From Stappia sp. WLB 29 (GTDB lineage: Bacteria; Pseudomonadota; Alphaproteobacteria; Rhizobiales; Stappiaceae), in NCBI RefSeq assembly GCF_023507705.1, contig NZ_JALBGD010000010.1, positions 1-64,000 on the forward strand: 64,000 nt of DNA, in the 5' to 3' direction. The translations under genes were made by a program, and so were the position numbers. Position 1 is the first letter of the stretch; every line of letters starts with the position of its first letter. Below are positions 18,246-27,628 of the stretch, one piece after another. The notes under the pieces are model-generated. The model was given only the letters and a program-made list of their open reading frames with translations. It was not told the origin of the DNA and ran no database searches.

Positions 18246-20468
18246 ATGTTTCATGTCATGAAGCGGATGCAGGACGCCGCCGCGCGTCCCACCCGGCGCA
18301 ACTTCCTGAAGATGTCGGCGGTCGCCGCCGGCGGTCTCGTCGTCGGCTCGCGGCTCGCGCTGCCCGGCGCGGCACTGGCCGAAGGCGCGGCGGCGGAAGA
18401 CGCCTTCACGCCCTTCATCCGGATCTCGCCGGACGGCCTCGTCACGGTGCTCAACAAGCATCTCGACATGGGACAGGGCAACGCAACGGGCCTTGCGACG
18501 CTGGTTGCCGAGGAACTTGACGCATCGCCCGAGCAGATGCGGGCCGAGTTCGCCCCGGCGGATGTCGAGCGCTACAAGAACCTCGCTTTCGGCATGCAGG
18601 GCACCGGCGGCTCCACCGCCATCGCCAACTCGTTCGAACAGTACCGCAAGGCCGGCGCCACGGCTCGCGCCATGCTGGTCGCGGCTGCGGCAAAGGCCTG
18701 GGGCGTTCCGACCGGCGAGATCACCATATCGGGCGGCACGCTTTCGCATGCCTCGGGCAAGTCCGGCACGTTCGGCGAGTTCGCCGAGGCGGCGGCGAAG
18801 CTGGAGGCTCCGGCCGAGGTGACGCTGAAGTCGCCCGACCAGTGGGTCTATATCGGCAAGTCCTTCCCGCGGCTCGATGTGCCGAACAAGACGGTCGGTG
18901 CGCCGAACACCTACGGCATGGACGTCCAGCGCGACAACATGCTGGTCGCTGTGCTCACCCGTCCGCTGGCCTTCGGGGCGAAGGTGAAATCGTTCAACGC
19001 CGATACCGCCAAGGCGGTGAAGGGCGTCGTCGATGTCATCGATGTGCCGGGTCACGGCGTTGCGGTGCTGGCCACCTCCACCTGGCCGGCGATCAAGGGC
19101 CGCGAGGCGCTGGAGATCGAGTGGGACGAGGCGGGCGCCGAGACCCGTTCGAGCGATGCCCTGTTCGCCGAGTACCGCGAACTGGCCGACACGGCGGGGC
19201 CCGTGTTCCGCGACGACGGCGATGCGGAGGCCGCGATCGCGGGGGCCGCGACGGTGGTCGAGCAGGTTTTCGAGTTCCCGTATCTCGCCCATGGCATGAT
19301 GGAGCCGATGGTGCTCACCATCCATGTCGAGGGCGACCGGGCAACGCTCTGGTATCCCTCGCAGTTCCAGACGGTCGACCAGCAGACGGCGGCGACGGTG
19401 CTCGGCATCCCGGTGCAGAACGTGACGATCAACACGCTCTACGGCGGCGGCTCGTTCGGCCGGCGCACGTCGCCCGACGCCCGTCATATCGTCGAGGCGG
19501 CGAGCATCGCCAAGATCTGGGGCAAGTCGCAGCCGATCAAGCTGGTCTACACCCGCGAGGACGACACCCGTGCCGGCTACTACCGGCCGATGGGCGTCCA
19601 CAAGGTGCGCGCCGGCCTGGATGCGGACGGCAATCTCGTCGGCTGGCATCACCGCATCGTCCAGCAGTCGCTGATGTCCGGCACCTTCTTCGAGCAGTTC
19701 ATGGTCCATGACGGTATCGACGAGACCTCGGTCGAGGGCGTCAAGGACGCGAGCTACGCGATCCCGGCCTTCCATGCCGAGTTGCACTCGCCGAAGGTCG
19801 GCGTGCCGGTGCTGTGGTGGCGCTCGGTCGGCCACACCCAGACGGGCTATGTGGTGGAAGCGATGATGGACAAGGCGGCCCACGCTGCCGGCGTCGATCC
19901 GCTCGAGTTCCGCCGCCGGCACCTGTCGCAGCCTTCGGGCATTGCCGAGCGCGACAAGGACAATGCCCGCAAGCTCGGCGTCCTGGATAAGGTCGCCGAA
20001 ATGTCCGGCTGGTCGGGAGCGCAGCATGGCGACCGGTTCCGCGGCATCGCCGTGCACAAGTCGTTCAACACCTATGTGGCCGAGGTCGCGGAGGTCAGCC
20101 GCCGCGAGGACGGGACGTTCAAGGTCGAGAACGTGTGGTGCGCGGTCGACTGCGGCGTGGCGGTCAACCCGGACAACGTCAAGGCCCAGATGGAGGGCGG
20201 CATCGGCTACGGCCTGGCGGCGGTGCTGTTCAGCGAGATCACCCTGACCGACGGTCATGTCGATCAGCTGAACTTCGACACTTACCGTCCGCTGCGCATC
20301 GAGGAGATGCCGAAGGTCGTGGTCGAGGTTCTGGCCTCCGCCGAGGCCCCGTCGGGCGCCGGCGAGCCGGGCACTCCGCCGGTCGGTCCGGCTGTGGCGA
20401 ACGCGATTCTTGCCGCCACCGGCGAACTGCCGGCGGTCCTGCCGCTGACCAAGGCCGGTCTCGCGTAA
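18246..20468 (+). CDS. Molybdopterin-binding large subunit, Tat-exported (IorB-like)
   Basis: Periplasmic catalytic subunit of 740 residues. The N-terminus has a clean Tat motif, TRRNFLKMSAVAAGG. Cofactor-site phrases of the isoquinoline-1-oxidoreductase group are MQGTGGSTAIANS, LYGGGSFGRRTSPD, VPVLWWRSVGHTQTG and, at the C-terminus, GAGEPGTPPVGPAVANAI, which holds the active-site Glu. Electrons would pass through the small subunit encoded just upstream. Many relatives use a membrane c-type cytochrome encoded next door, but none is present here. A strong terminator follows. Expression is probably under the divergent LysR. Confidence 0.92.
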   Translation: MFHVMKRMQDAAARPTRRNFLKMSAVAAGGLVVGSRLALPGAALAEGAAAEDAFTPFIRISPDGLVTVLNKHLDMGQGNATGLATLVAEELDASPEQMRAEFAPADVERYKNLAFGMQGTGGSTAIANSFEQYRKAGATARAMLVAAAAKAWGVPTGEITISGGTLSHASGKSGTFGEFAEAAAKLEAPAEVTLKSPDQWVYIGKSFPRLDVPNKTVGAPNTYGMDVQRDNMLVAVLTRPLAFGAKVKSFNADTAKAVKGVVDVIDVPGHGVAVLATSTWPAIKGREALEIEWDEAGAETRSSDALFAEYRELADTAGPVFRDDGDAEAAIAGAATVVEQVFEFPYLAHGMMEPMVLTIHVEGDRATLWYPSQFQTVDQQTAATVLGIPVQNVTINTLYGGGSFGRRTSPDARHIVEAASIAKIWGKSQPIKLVYTREDDTRAGYYRPMGVHKVRAGLDADGNLVGWHHRIVQQSLMSGTFFEQFMVHDGIDETSVEGVKDASYAIPAFHAELHSPKVGVPVLWWRSVGHTQTGYVVEAMMDKAAHAAGVDPLEFRRRHLSQPSGIAERDKDNARKLGVLDKVAEMSGWSGAQHGDRFRGIAVHKSFNTYVAEVAEVSRREDGTFKVENVWCAVDCGVAVNPDNVKAQMEGGIGYGLAAVLFSEITLTDGHVDQLNFDTYRPLRIEEMPKVVVEVLASAEAPSGAGEPGTPPVGPAVANAILAATGELPAVLPLTKAGLA

Positions 20469-20497
20469 GGCCCGTCGCCTCGGATCCGCCATGAACG

Positions 20498-20532
20498 AAC
20501 GGGCCGGTGTGCTTCCTGCACGCCGGCCCGTT
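20498..20532 (+). terminator. Rho-independent terminator after iorAB-like genes
   Basis: AACGGGCCGG (20498-20507) pairs with CCGGCCCGTT (20523-20532), with further pairing (GTGC/GCAC) inside and a TTTT run at the right foot of the stem. It lies 30 bp after the large-subunit stop. Confidence 0.8.
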
Positions 20533-20737
20533 TTGTCAGGTCGCTTCGTCCCGCGACAAGAGCTGCCTGATCCGCCGCTCCTTCGCGCTCCCGATATAAT
20601 CTCATCGGCCGATGGGTTTTTTGCATTTCCGCCAAGGGGTGTTGTGGCCCTAGCATTTCCCTGTTCGCGCAGATAGCGGCAGCATTCGCTGCCGCCCGGT
20701 CCGCCTTCGGTCTCGGGCCCTTTGCGGGGAGGGGAGA

Positions 20738-21886
20738 TTGCAGCCTTTCACCACCAATCAGGTGCCGCGCATTGTGGCCGGGCCGGGGCGCAGCAACGAG
20801 ATCGGCGCCATCGTCACCGAACTCGCCGGCACCGGCGCCTGCGTGCTGCTGGTTGCCGACAACGGCCTGACCGGCATCGGCCTGACACAGCGCATCGCCG
20901 GCGTGCTCAAGGATGGCGGCCACCGGGTCGTCACCCATGACGCGATTCTCAGCGATCCGAAGGAGCCGGCCGTTGCCGAGGCGGTGCGCATCGCCCGCCA
21001 GGAGGGCGTTGGCGCCGTCGTCTGCCTCGGAGGCGGCTCGGCGCTGGATGCCGGCAAGCTCGTCGCCGCGATGATCGGCGCGCGCGGAAATCTCGAGGAC
21101 TACCGTCTTGCCGCCGCCGCGCTGCCGGTTGCGCGCGTGCCGCTGGTCTGCGTGCCAACCACTGCCGGCACCGGCTCGGAGGCGACCGCGGTTTCCGTCA
21201 TTTCCGATGCCGGCGGCACCAAATACTGGTATTGGGCGCCGGCCTTGAAGCCCGATGTCGCTCTGCTCGACGCGCGCCTCACCACCGGTCTGCCGCCGCA
21301 GCTCACTGCTGCCTGCGGGGTCGATGCCATCGTCCACGCCATGGAGGCGGCGACGGGCCGGGCCGCCTTCGCCGAGAATTCCCGCATCTGCCACGAGGCG
21401 ATCCGCCTCGCCACCTCCCATATCGACCGCGCCGTCGCCGAGCCGAACGACCTGGAAGCGCGCGGGGCGATGCTGCTTGCCGCCACCTGGGCCGGCATCG
21501 GCATCGACAATGCCGGCACGGGCATGGCCCACAACATCGCCCATGCGCTGGCGAGCCTGGTGCCGATCCACCACGGCCGCGCGGTCGCCATCGGCATGGC
21601 CGCCTCGCTCGGCTGGTCGATGGAAGGTGAGGAGGAGGCCTATACGGAGGTCGCCCGTGCCTTCGGCTGCGCCCACTACGGCGAGCTGCCGATGGCCTTT
21701 TCCGGCCTCGTCCGCCGTCTCGGCATCCGCCTGTCGCTGGCCGCCGACACCAACCGCCTGCCACCGGAGCGCCTCGCCGCGCGCATGGCCGCGCCGGAAA
21801 ATGCGCCGATGCGTGCCGCCAGCCGTCGCCTCGTCACCGATGAAGACCTGTTGTTGCTGGCCGAGCGCGCGCTCGGCTTCGGTTGA
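20738..21886 (+). CDS. Iron-containing alcohol dehydrogenase
   Basis: Group III (Fe-type) dehydrogenase of 382 residues. The NAD-binding signature is CLGGGSALDAGK (about 96-107), followed by CVPTTAGTGSEATAVSV. Metal ligands are visible as the Asp and His of GVDAIVHAMEAATG and the two His of MAHNIAHALASLVPIHHG. It starts with TTG behind a strong purine run (GGGGAGGGGAGA), and no in-frame ATG occurs in the first 100 residues. The family includes maleylacetate reductases and lactaldehyde, 4-hydroxybutyrate or phosphonate-linked dehydrogenases. The alcohol is not predictable. The LysR gene 97 bp downstream may regulate it. Confidence 0.9.
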   Translation: MQPFTTNQVPRIVAGPGRSNEIGAIVTELAGTGACVLLVADNGLTGIGLTQRIAGVLKDGGHRVVTHDAILSDPKEPAVAEAVRIARQEGVGAVVCLGGGSALDAGKLVAAMIGARGNLEDYRLAAAALPVARVPLVCVPTTAGTGSEATAVSVISDAGGTKYWYWAPALKPDVALLDARLTTGLPPQLTAACGVDAIVHAMEAATGRAAFAENSRICHEAIRLATSHIDRAVAEPNDLEARGAMLLAATWAGIGIDNAGTGMAHNIAHALASLVPIHHGRAVAIGMAASLGWSMEGEEEAYTEVARAFGCAHYGELPMAFSGLVRRLGIRLSLAADTNRLPPERLAARMAAPENAPMRAASRRLVTDEDLLLLAERALGFG

Positions 21887-21983
21887 AAACGGGGGCGGGC
21901 GGATGGACCCTTTGCAGCCGGGCGCTGCCGTCGTAGCCTTCACCGAGCGGCGGGACGATGCGCGCCGCCCGGAACCTGTGAGC

Positions 21984-22937
21984 ATGACCGCAAGCCCGAT
22001 CGACCGCCGCCGCCTGCCGCTCAACTCGCTGCGCGCCTTCGAGGCCGCCGCGCGGCAGATGAGCTTCACCCGCGCGGCCGAAAGCCTCGGCGTCACCCAG
22101 AGCGCCGTCAGCCGCCATGTGCTGAACCTCGAGGAGGTGATCGGCGCCCAGCTGTTCGAGCGGCGCGGTTCCTCGCTGGCTCTCACCGCTGCCGGGCAGG
22201 ACCTCATCGGCAATGTGACCCCGGCGCTCGACCGGCTGCAGGCTGGGCTCAACGCCATCTGTGAGATCGACCGGGGCGGCACGCTGCGCCTTGCTCTGCC
22301 ACCGTCCTTCGCCATCAAAATGGCCGCGCCGATCATCGAGACCTGCCGGGTGCAAGGCGGCGTGGCCATCGAGATCGACACCCCTTACGTCCTGGAAAGC
22401 CTCGACAGCACGGCGCATGACGCGGCCGTCGTCTTCTCCCGCCCGCGCGTCACCGACCAGGTGATGGACCTGCTGTGGATGGAGGAGCTCACCCTCCTGT
22501 GCCGGCCCGACATGGCACCGCGCCTGCGCGAGGAGGGGATCGCGGCAGCGCTCGCCCGCGAGACCGTCATCCACATCCGCAACGAGGCCGGCCGCCACAC
22601 CGCTTGGGTGGAGCTGCTGCGCGCCGCCGGCGTCGCCGCCACTCTACCGCAGGGCATCGTCTTCGACACTGCGCACATGGCGCTGGATTTTGCCGCCCGC
22701 GAGGGCGGGCTGGTCGTCGCCGACCGCCGGCTTGCCGCGCGCGATATCGCGGAAGGACGGCTTGCCGCTCCGCTCGCCGTCACCGCCGCCTCCGGCTTCG
22801 GCTATTTCATGCTGTTCCGCCCCGACGACCTGCAACGCGAGGCGGTGCAGATCTTCCGCCGCCGCATGCTGACCGAGTTCGCGCCGTCGCTCGAACGTCT
22901 CCCGGCCGGAGGCGAGCGGGCGCAAGGGGCGGCCTGA
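21984..22937 (+). CDS. LysR-family regulator, GcvA-like
   Basis: Regulator of 317 residues. The opening RRRLPLNSLRAFEAAARQMS and SFTRAAESLGVTQSAVSRHV match the GcvA/AmpR branch of LysR. The C-terminal effector domain ends in FRRRMLTEFAPS. The start is set at MTASPIDRRRLPLN by comparison with GcvA-like proteins; an in-frame ATG at 21903 would add 27 unstructured residues. It sits between the alcohol dehydrogenase and soxB on the same strand. GcvA relatives often control glycine-related genes, so regulation of the following sarcosine oxidase operon is plausible, but no binding site was identified. Confidence 0.88.
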   Translation: MTASPIDRRRLPLNSLRAFEAAARQMSFTRAAESLGVTQSAVSRHVLNLEEVIGAQLFERRGSSLALTAAGQDLIGNVTPALDRLQAGLNAICEIDRGGTLRLALPPSFAIKMAAPIIETCRVQGGVAIEIDTPYVLESLDSTAHDAAVVFSRPRVTDQVMDLLWMEELTLLCRPDMAPRLREEGIAAALARETVIHIRNEAGRHTAWVELLRAAGVAATLPQGIVFDTAHMALDFAAREGGLVVADRRLAARDIAEGRLAAPLAVTAASGFGYFMLFRPDDLQREAVQIFRRRMLTEFAPSLERLPAGGERAQGAA

Positions 22938-23073
22938 CCGCGGCTGTTCGCGCGGGTCGCAAACGCGACAGGTTCGGGACGGATTTCGACCATTGGGCCT
23001 TTGCCGCCGGCGGGTTAGGCTGGCGTCCGCCCCCCGTTTTCGACCGGGCTTGCGATCACGAAGGACCTCGCCC

Positions 23074-24333
23074 TTGCAGAAATATTCGGCCCTCTCGCTG
23101 CTGCGCAACGCCCTGTCCGGGCACCGGGACTGGCAGCCCGCCTGGCGCAAGTCCGACCCCAAGCCTGCCTATGACGCCATCATCGTCGGCGGCGGCGGCC
23201 ATGGTCTCTCGACCGCCTATTACCTCGCCAAGGAGCACGGCCTCACCAATATCGCCGTGCTGGAAAAGGGCTGGCTCGGCTCCGGCAATATCGGCCGCAA
23301 CACGACCATCGTGCGCTCCAACTACATGCTGCCGGGCAACAACCGCTTCTACGAGTGGTCGATGAAGCTGTGGGAGGGCCTGTCGCTCGACCTCAACTAC
23401 AATGTGATGTTCTCCCAGCGCGGGGTCCTCAATCTGGCGCACACTCCGTCCCAGCTCGACGACTACGCCCGGCGCGGAAACTCCATGCGGCTGGAGGGCA
23501 TCGACGCGGAACTGCTCGGCCGCGAGGAGGTGGCGCGCATGGTGCCGGGCCTCGACATGTCGCCGAATGCGCGCTTTCCGGTGCTCGGCGGCTTGCTGCA
23601 GCCGCGTGCCGGCACTGCCCGCCACGACGCGGTCGCCTGGGGCTACGCCCGCGCGGCCGATGCGCGCGGCGTCGACATCATCGAGAACTGCGAGGTGACG
23701 GGCTTCCTGCGCGAGGGCGGGCGCATCGTCGGTGTCGAGACGACACGCGGCGAGATCCGCGCCCCCAAGGTCGGCGTTGCCGTCGCCGGCAGTACTTCGC
23801 AGGTGCTGCGCCTTGCCGGCGTCGAGCGCCTTCCCATCGAAAGCCACGTGCTGCAGGCCTTCGTCTCCGAGCCGGTCAAGCCGATCCTCGACTGCGTCGT
23901 CACCTTCGGCGCCGGCCATCTCTACATCTCGCAGTCCGACAAGGGCGGTCTGGTCTTCGGCGGCGACATCGACAAGTACAATTCCTACGCCCAGCGGGGC
24001 AATCTGCCGGTGGTCGAGCATGTCATGTCGGAGGTGAGCGCGATGCTCCCCTTCGTCTCGCGCCTGCGGCTGCTGCGCAACTGGGGCGGCATCATGGACA
24101 TGAGTATGGACGGCAGCCCGATCATCACCACCGGCCCGCTGCCCGGCCTCTATCTCAATGCCGGCTGGTGCTACGGCGGCTTCAAGGCGACGCCCGCCTC
24201 CGGCTGGTGCTTCGCCTGGACCATGGCGAAGGACGAGCCGCACCCGCTCAACGCCCCCTTCACGCTCGACCGGTTTCAGCGCGGCTACGTCCTCGACGAG
24301 CGCGGCGCCGGCCCCTACCCGAAGATGCACTGA
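23074..24333 (+). CDS. soxB: Sarcosine oxidase subunit beta
   Basis: Catalytic flavoprotein subunit of 419 residues. The FAD-binding GGGGHGLSTAYYLAKEHG is at about 38-55, and GNIGRNTTIVRSNYMLPGN is a SoxB hallmark. The His in TARHDAVAW corresponds to the residue that carries covalent FMN in heterotetrameric enzymes. The start is TTG at 23074 (LQKYSALSLLRNALSGHRDW). This is the usual SoxB N-terminus, and AAGGA lies 9 nt upstream. The enzyme oxidatively demethylates sarcosine to glycine and passes the methyl carbon to tetrahydrofolate in SoxA. It is first in a soxBDAG operon. Confidence 0.95.
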   Translation: MQKYSALSLLRNALSGHRDWQPAWRKSDPKPAYDAIIVGGGGHGLSTAYYLAKEHGLTNIAVLEKGWLGSGNIGRNTTIVRSNYMLPGNNRFYEWSMKLWEGLSLDLNYNVMFSQRGVLNLAHTPSQLDDYARRGNSMRLEGIDAELLGREEVARMVPGLDMSPNARFPVLGGLLQPRAGTARHDAVAWGYARAADARGVDIIENCEVTGFLREGGRIVGVETTRGEIRAPKVGVAVAGSTSQVLRLAGVERLPIESHVLQAFVSEPVKPILDCVVTFGAGHLYISQSDKGGLVFGGDIDKYNSYAQRGNLPVVEHVMSEVSAMLPFVSRLRLLRNWGGIMDMSMDGSPIITTGPLPGLYLNAGWCYGGFKATPASGWCFAWTMAKDEPHPLNAPFTLDRFQRGYVLDERGAGPYPKMH

Positions 24334-24347
24334 GAGGACGCCCGCCC

Positions 24348-24641
24348 ATGCGCATCCACTGTCCCTGCTGCGGGCCGCGCGGCGTCGCCGAGTTCTCCTA
24401 TGGCGGCGACGGCACCGTCCGCCGGCCGGATCTCTCCGTGACCGACACCGACGCCCATGTCGCCTATGTCTTCGAGCGGGAAAACCCGCGCGGACCCCAT
24501 GTCGAGCTGTGGCACCATATCGGCGGCTGCCGCCACTGGCTTAGGGTCACGCGCGATACGCTGACCCATGAGATCACCAGCGTCGAGATGGCCGGGCGCT
24601 TTGCCGGCGAGGCCGCGCGCATCTCGGGAGCGGGCGCATGA
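24348..24641 (+). CDS. soxD: Sarcosine oxidase subunit delta
   Basis: Small zinc-binding structural subunit of 97 residues. The N-terminal CPCCG pair and the HHIGGCRHW segment supply the Cys/His ligands typical of the delta chain. EFSYGGDGTVRRP is the family signature. Its stop overlaps the soxA start by four bases (ATGA). The length is normal. Confidence 0.95.
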   Translation: MRIHCPCCGPRGVAEFSYGGDGTVRRPDLSVTDTDAHVAYVFERENPRGPHVELWHHIGGCRHWLRVTRDTLTHEITSVEMAGRFAGEAARISGAGA

Positions 24642-27628
24642 GCGGCTACCGGCTTCCCCATGGCGGCAGCCATCTCGACCGCTCGCGGCCGCTCGCCTTC
24701 CGTTTCGACGGCGAGCCGATGCAGGGCTTTGCCGGCGACACGCTGGCCTCGGCGCTGCTTGCCTCCGGCCGTGTGCTGGTCGGCCGCAGCTTCAAGTACC
24801 ATCGCCCGCGCGGGGTGATGGGCGCAGGCCCCGAAGAGGCCAACGCACTGGTGGAGCTGCGCAACGGCGCCCGTCAGGAGCCCAACACCCGCGCCACCAT
24901 GACGGAGCTCTATGGCGGGCTGGAAGCGGCCAGCCAGAACCGCTGGCCCTCGCTTTCCTTCGACATGATGGCGGTCAACGATCTGCTTTCGCCGCTGTTT
25001 TCCGCCGGTTTCTACTACAAGACCTTCATGGGTACGGGGCAGGCGACTTGGCATTTCTGCGAGCGCTTCATCCGCAAGGCGGCGGGCCTCGGCCGCGGCA
25101 CCCATCTTGCCGATCCGGACCGCTACGAAAAGACCAACGCCTTTTGCGACGTGTTGGTGGTCGGCGCCGGACCCGCCGGCCTGATGGCCGCGCGCGCCGC
25201 GGTCGCTGCAGGCCTGCGCGTTATCCTGGCGGACGAGAACGCAAGACCCGGCGGCCGTCTCTTCGACGAGGGCGTGCAGCTCGACGGCCTGGCGCCGGCC
25301 GAGTGGATCGACGGAGCCTTGCGCGAGATCGCGGCCGGGGGCGGGCGCATCCTGCCGCGCACCAGCGTCTACGGCTATTTCGACGGCAACGTGCTGGGCG
25401 CGGTCGAGCGGGTCGCCGACCACAAGCGCAAGCCGGCGCCTTTCGAACCACGCCAGCGCCACTGGACCATCCACGCCCGGCACGTGGTGCTGGCGACCGG
25501 TGCCATCGAGCGGCCGCTGGTCTTTTCCGGCAACGACGCGCCCGGCGTCATGCTGGCTTCCGCCGGGCTTGCCCATGCGACCCGCTACGGCGTCGCCGTC
25601 GGCGCGTCCGTGGTCGTCTTCGCCAACAATGACGGCGGCGCGCGCACGGCGATCCGCCTTGCCGATCTCGGCATGTCGATCAAGGCGGTGGTCGACCCGC
25701 GCCGCGAGATCGACCCAGCCCTTGCCGCCGCCCTCGGCGCGCGCGGAATCCGGCTTGAAACCGGCGCTGTCGTTGCCGCCACCAGAGGACGCAAGTCCTT
25801 GGCCGGCGTCGACATTCGCGGCTTCGATCCGGTCTCGGGCGTGCTCGGCGCCAATGTGATGCAGCCCGGCTGCGACGCGCTTCTGGTCTCCGGCGGCTGG
25901 ACGCCGAGCGTGCATCTGGCGAGCCAGGCCGGCAGCGCCCCGGTCTTCGACGAGGCGTTGCAGTCCTTCGTGCCGGGCACCGCCCGCGAGGCCTGGACGA
26001 CGGCCGGTGCCTGCGCCGGCACGCTGGATCTTGCCGGCTGTCTTGCGGCGGGCCTCGATGCCGGCCGGACGGCGGCGCGGGCCTGCGGCAAAACGGCGGA
26101 AAACGGCGAAATTCCGCTGCCCGAGCTGTCGGGGACGCTGGCGGGCACCGACCTGCCGTTCCCGCTGTTCGACGTGCCGGCGACCGGTGGGGCCAAGCGT
26201 TTCGTCGACTTCCAGCACGACGTCACGGCGGACGACGTGGACCTCGCCAATCGCGAGGGCTTCTGCTCGGTCGAGCACCTGAAGCGCTACACGACGCTCG
26301 GCATGGCCGCCGACCAGGGCAAGACCTCCAACGTCAATGCCATCGCGCTGATGGCACGGGCGCGCGGCTTGACCGCGCCGCAGGTCGGCACGACCCGCTT
26401 CCGCATGCCCTGGACGGCGGTGACCATCGGCGCGCTGGCCGGCCGCGAGACCGGCCACCACTTCGCGCCGGTGCGCCGCACGCCGATGCACGACTGGCAT
26501 GTGGCGAAGGGCGCCGAGATGATGGCGGCGGGCCTGTGGATGCGCCCGCGCGCCTATATCGCCCCCGGCGAGAGCTTGCGCGACGCCTATATCCGCGAGG
26601 CGAGCGCCGTACGCCAGCGCGTTGGCATCGTTGACGTTTCGACGCTGGGCAAGATCGACGTGCAGGGCCCGGACGCGGGCGAATTCCTCAACCGGCTCTA
26701 CACCGGAGGTTTTGCCAAACTGCCGGTCGGCAAGGCGCGCTACGGCGTGATGTTGCGCGAGGACGGCATCATGTTCGACGACGGGACCGCCTGGCGGCTG
26801 ACGCCGAACCGCTTTCTCGTCACCACCACGACGGCCAATGCGGGCGCGGTGCTGGCCCATATGGAGCACTATCTGGAAGTGGTCTGGCCGGACCTGCGCG
26901 TCCATGTCACCTCGGTGACCGACCGCTTCGCGGGCATGGCGGTGGCCGGCCCCGAAGCGCGCAAGGTGCTGCAGGCCGCGCTCGAGGAGGGCGACGTCTC
27001 GCCAGAGGCCTGCCCGCATATGGGAATCGTTCGCGGGCGCATCGCCGGGGAGCCGGTGATGATCGCGCGGCTGTCGTTTTCGGGCGAGTTGGCCTACGAG
27101 GTCTATTGCGACTGGCCGGCCGGCCTTGCCGTCTGGGAAGCGTTGATCGAGGCCGGAAAGCCCAATGGAATCATGCCCTACGGCATGGAGGCGCTCGGCA
27201 CGCTGCGCATCGAGAAGGGGCATATAACGGGCGCTGAAATGGACGGGCGGACGACGCTGGCCGATGTCGGCCTTGGCGGCATGGCGTCGCGGAAGAAGCC
27301 GTATGTCGGCTCGACGATGACGCAGCGTCCCGCTTTCGTCGATCCGGAAAGGCCGGTTCTGGTGGGGCTTGTGTCACGGGACGGGCGGGCGATCCGCGCA
27401 GGCAGCCACTTGACCCTGCCCGGTGGAGGGGCGAGTCTGGGGCATGTCACCGCCGTGACGTGGTCGCCGGCCCTCGGCGCCAACATAGCGCTTGCCTTCC
27501 TGTCCGGTGGCCGTGACCGTCACGGCGAGCCGCTGGAGGCGGCCTTCCCGCTGAAGAACGAGCGGGTGGCGGTGACGGTCACCGATCCCTGCTTCTATGA
27601 CCCCGACGGGAGCCGAATGCATGTCTGA
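24638..27628 (+). CDS. soxA: Sarcosine oxidase subunit alpha
   Basis: Large subunit of 996 residues, normal for the family. Order of domains: a ferredoxin-like N-terminal part (GDTLASALLASGRVLVGRSF), an FAD/NAD-binding oxidoreductase domain with DVLVVGAGPAGLMAARAA (about 165-185), then a GcvT-like folate-binding domain from about residue 610 (FRMPWTAVTIGALAGRETGH). The last domain transfers the sarcosine methyl carbon to tetrahydrofolate, giving methylene-THF. Its 3' end overlaps soxG by 8 bp. Products feed the C1-folate genes further right (MetF-like, formate-THF ligase). Confidence 0.96.
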   Translation: MSGYRLPHGGSHLDRSRPLAFRFDGEPMQGFAGDTLASALLASGRVLVGRSFKYHRPRGVMGAGPEEANALVELRNGARQEPNTRATMTELYGGLEAASQNRWPSLSFDMMAVNDLLSPLFSAGFYYKTFMGTGQATWHFCERFIRKAAGLGRGTHLADPDRYEKTNAFCDVLVVGAGPAGLMAARAAVAAGLRVILADENARPGGRLFDEGVQLDGLAPAEWIDGALREIAAGGGRILPRTSVYGYFDGNVLGAVERVADHKRKPAPFEPRQRHWTIHARHVVLATGAIERPLVFSGNDAPGVMLASAGLAHATRYGVAVGASVVVFANNDGGARTAIRLADLGMSIKAVVDPRREIDPALAAALGARGIRLETGAVVAATRGRKSLAGVDIRGFDPVSGVLGANVMQPGCDALLVSGGWTPSVHLASQAGSAPVFDEALQSFVPGTAREAWTTAGACAGTLDLAGCLAAGLDAGRTAARACGKTAENGEIPLPELSGTLAGTDLPFPLFDVPATGGAKRFVDFQHDVTADDVDLANREGFCSVEHLKRYTTLGMAADQGKTSNVNAIALMARARGLTAPQVGTTRFRMPWTAVTIGALAGRETGHHFAPVRRTPMHDWHVAKGAEMMAAGLWMRPRAYIAPGESLRDAYIREASAVRQRVGIVDVSTLGKIDVQGPDAGEFLNRLYTGGFAKLPVGKARYGVMLREDGIMFDDGTAWRLTPNRFLVTTTTANAGAVLAHMEHYLEVVWPDLRVHVTSVTDRFAGMAVAGPEARKVLQAALEEGDVSPEACPHMGIVRGRIAGEPVMIARLSFSGELAYEVYCDWPAGLAVWEALIEAGKPNGIMPYGMEALGTLRIEKGHITGAEMDGRTTLADVGLGGMASRKKPYVGSTMTQRPAFVDPERPVLVGLVSRDGRAIRAGSHLTLPGGGASLGHVTAVTWSPALGANIALAFLSGGRDRHGEPLEAAFPLKNERVAVTVTDPCFYDPDGSRMHV

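Noticed and set aside
22938-23073. Glycine riboswitch in front of soxB
   Set aside because: The 136-bp gap shows no tandem glycine aptamer pattern.
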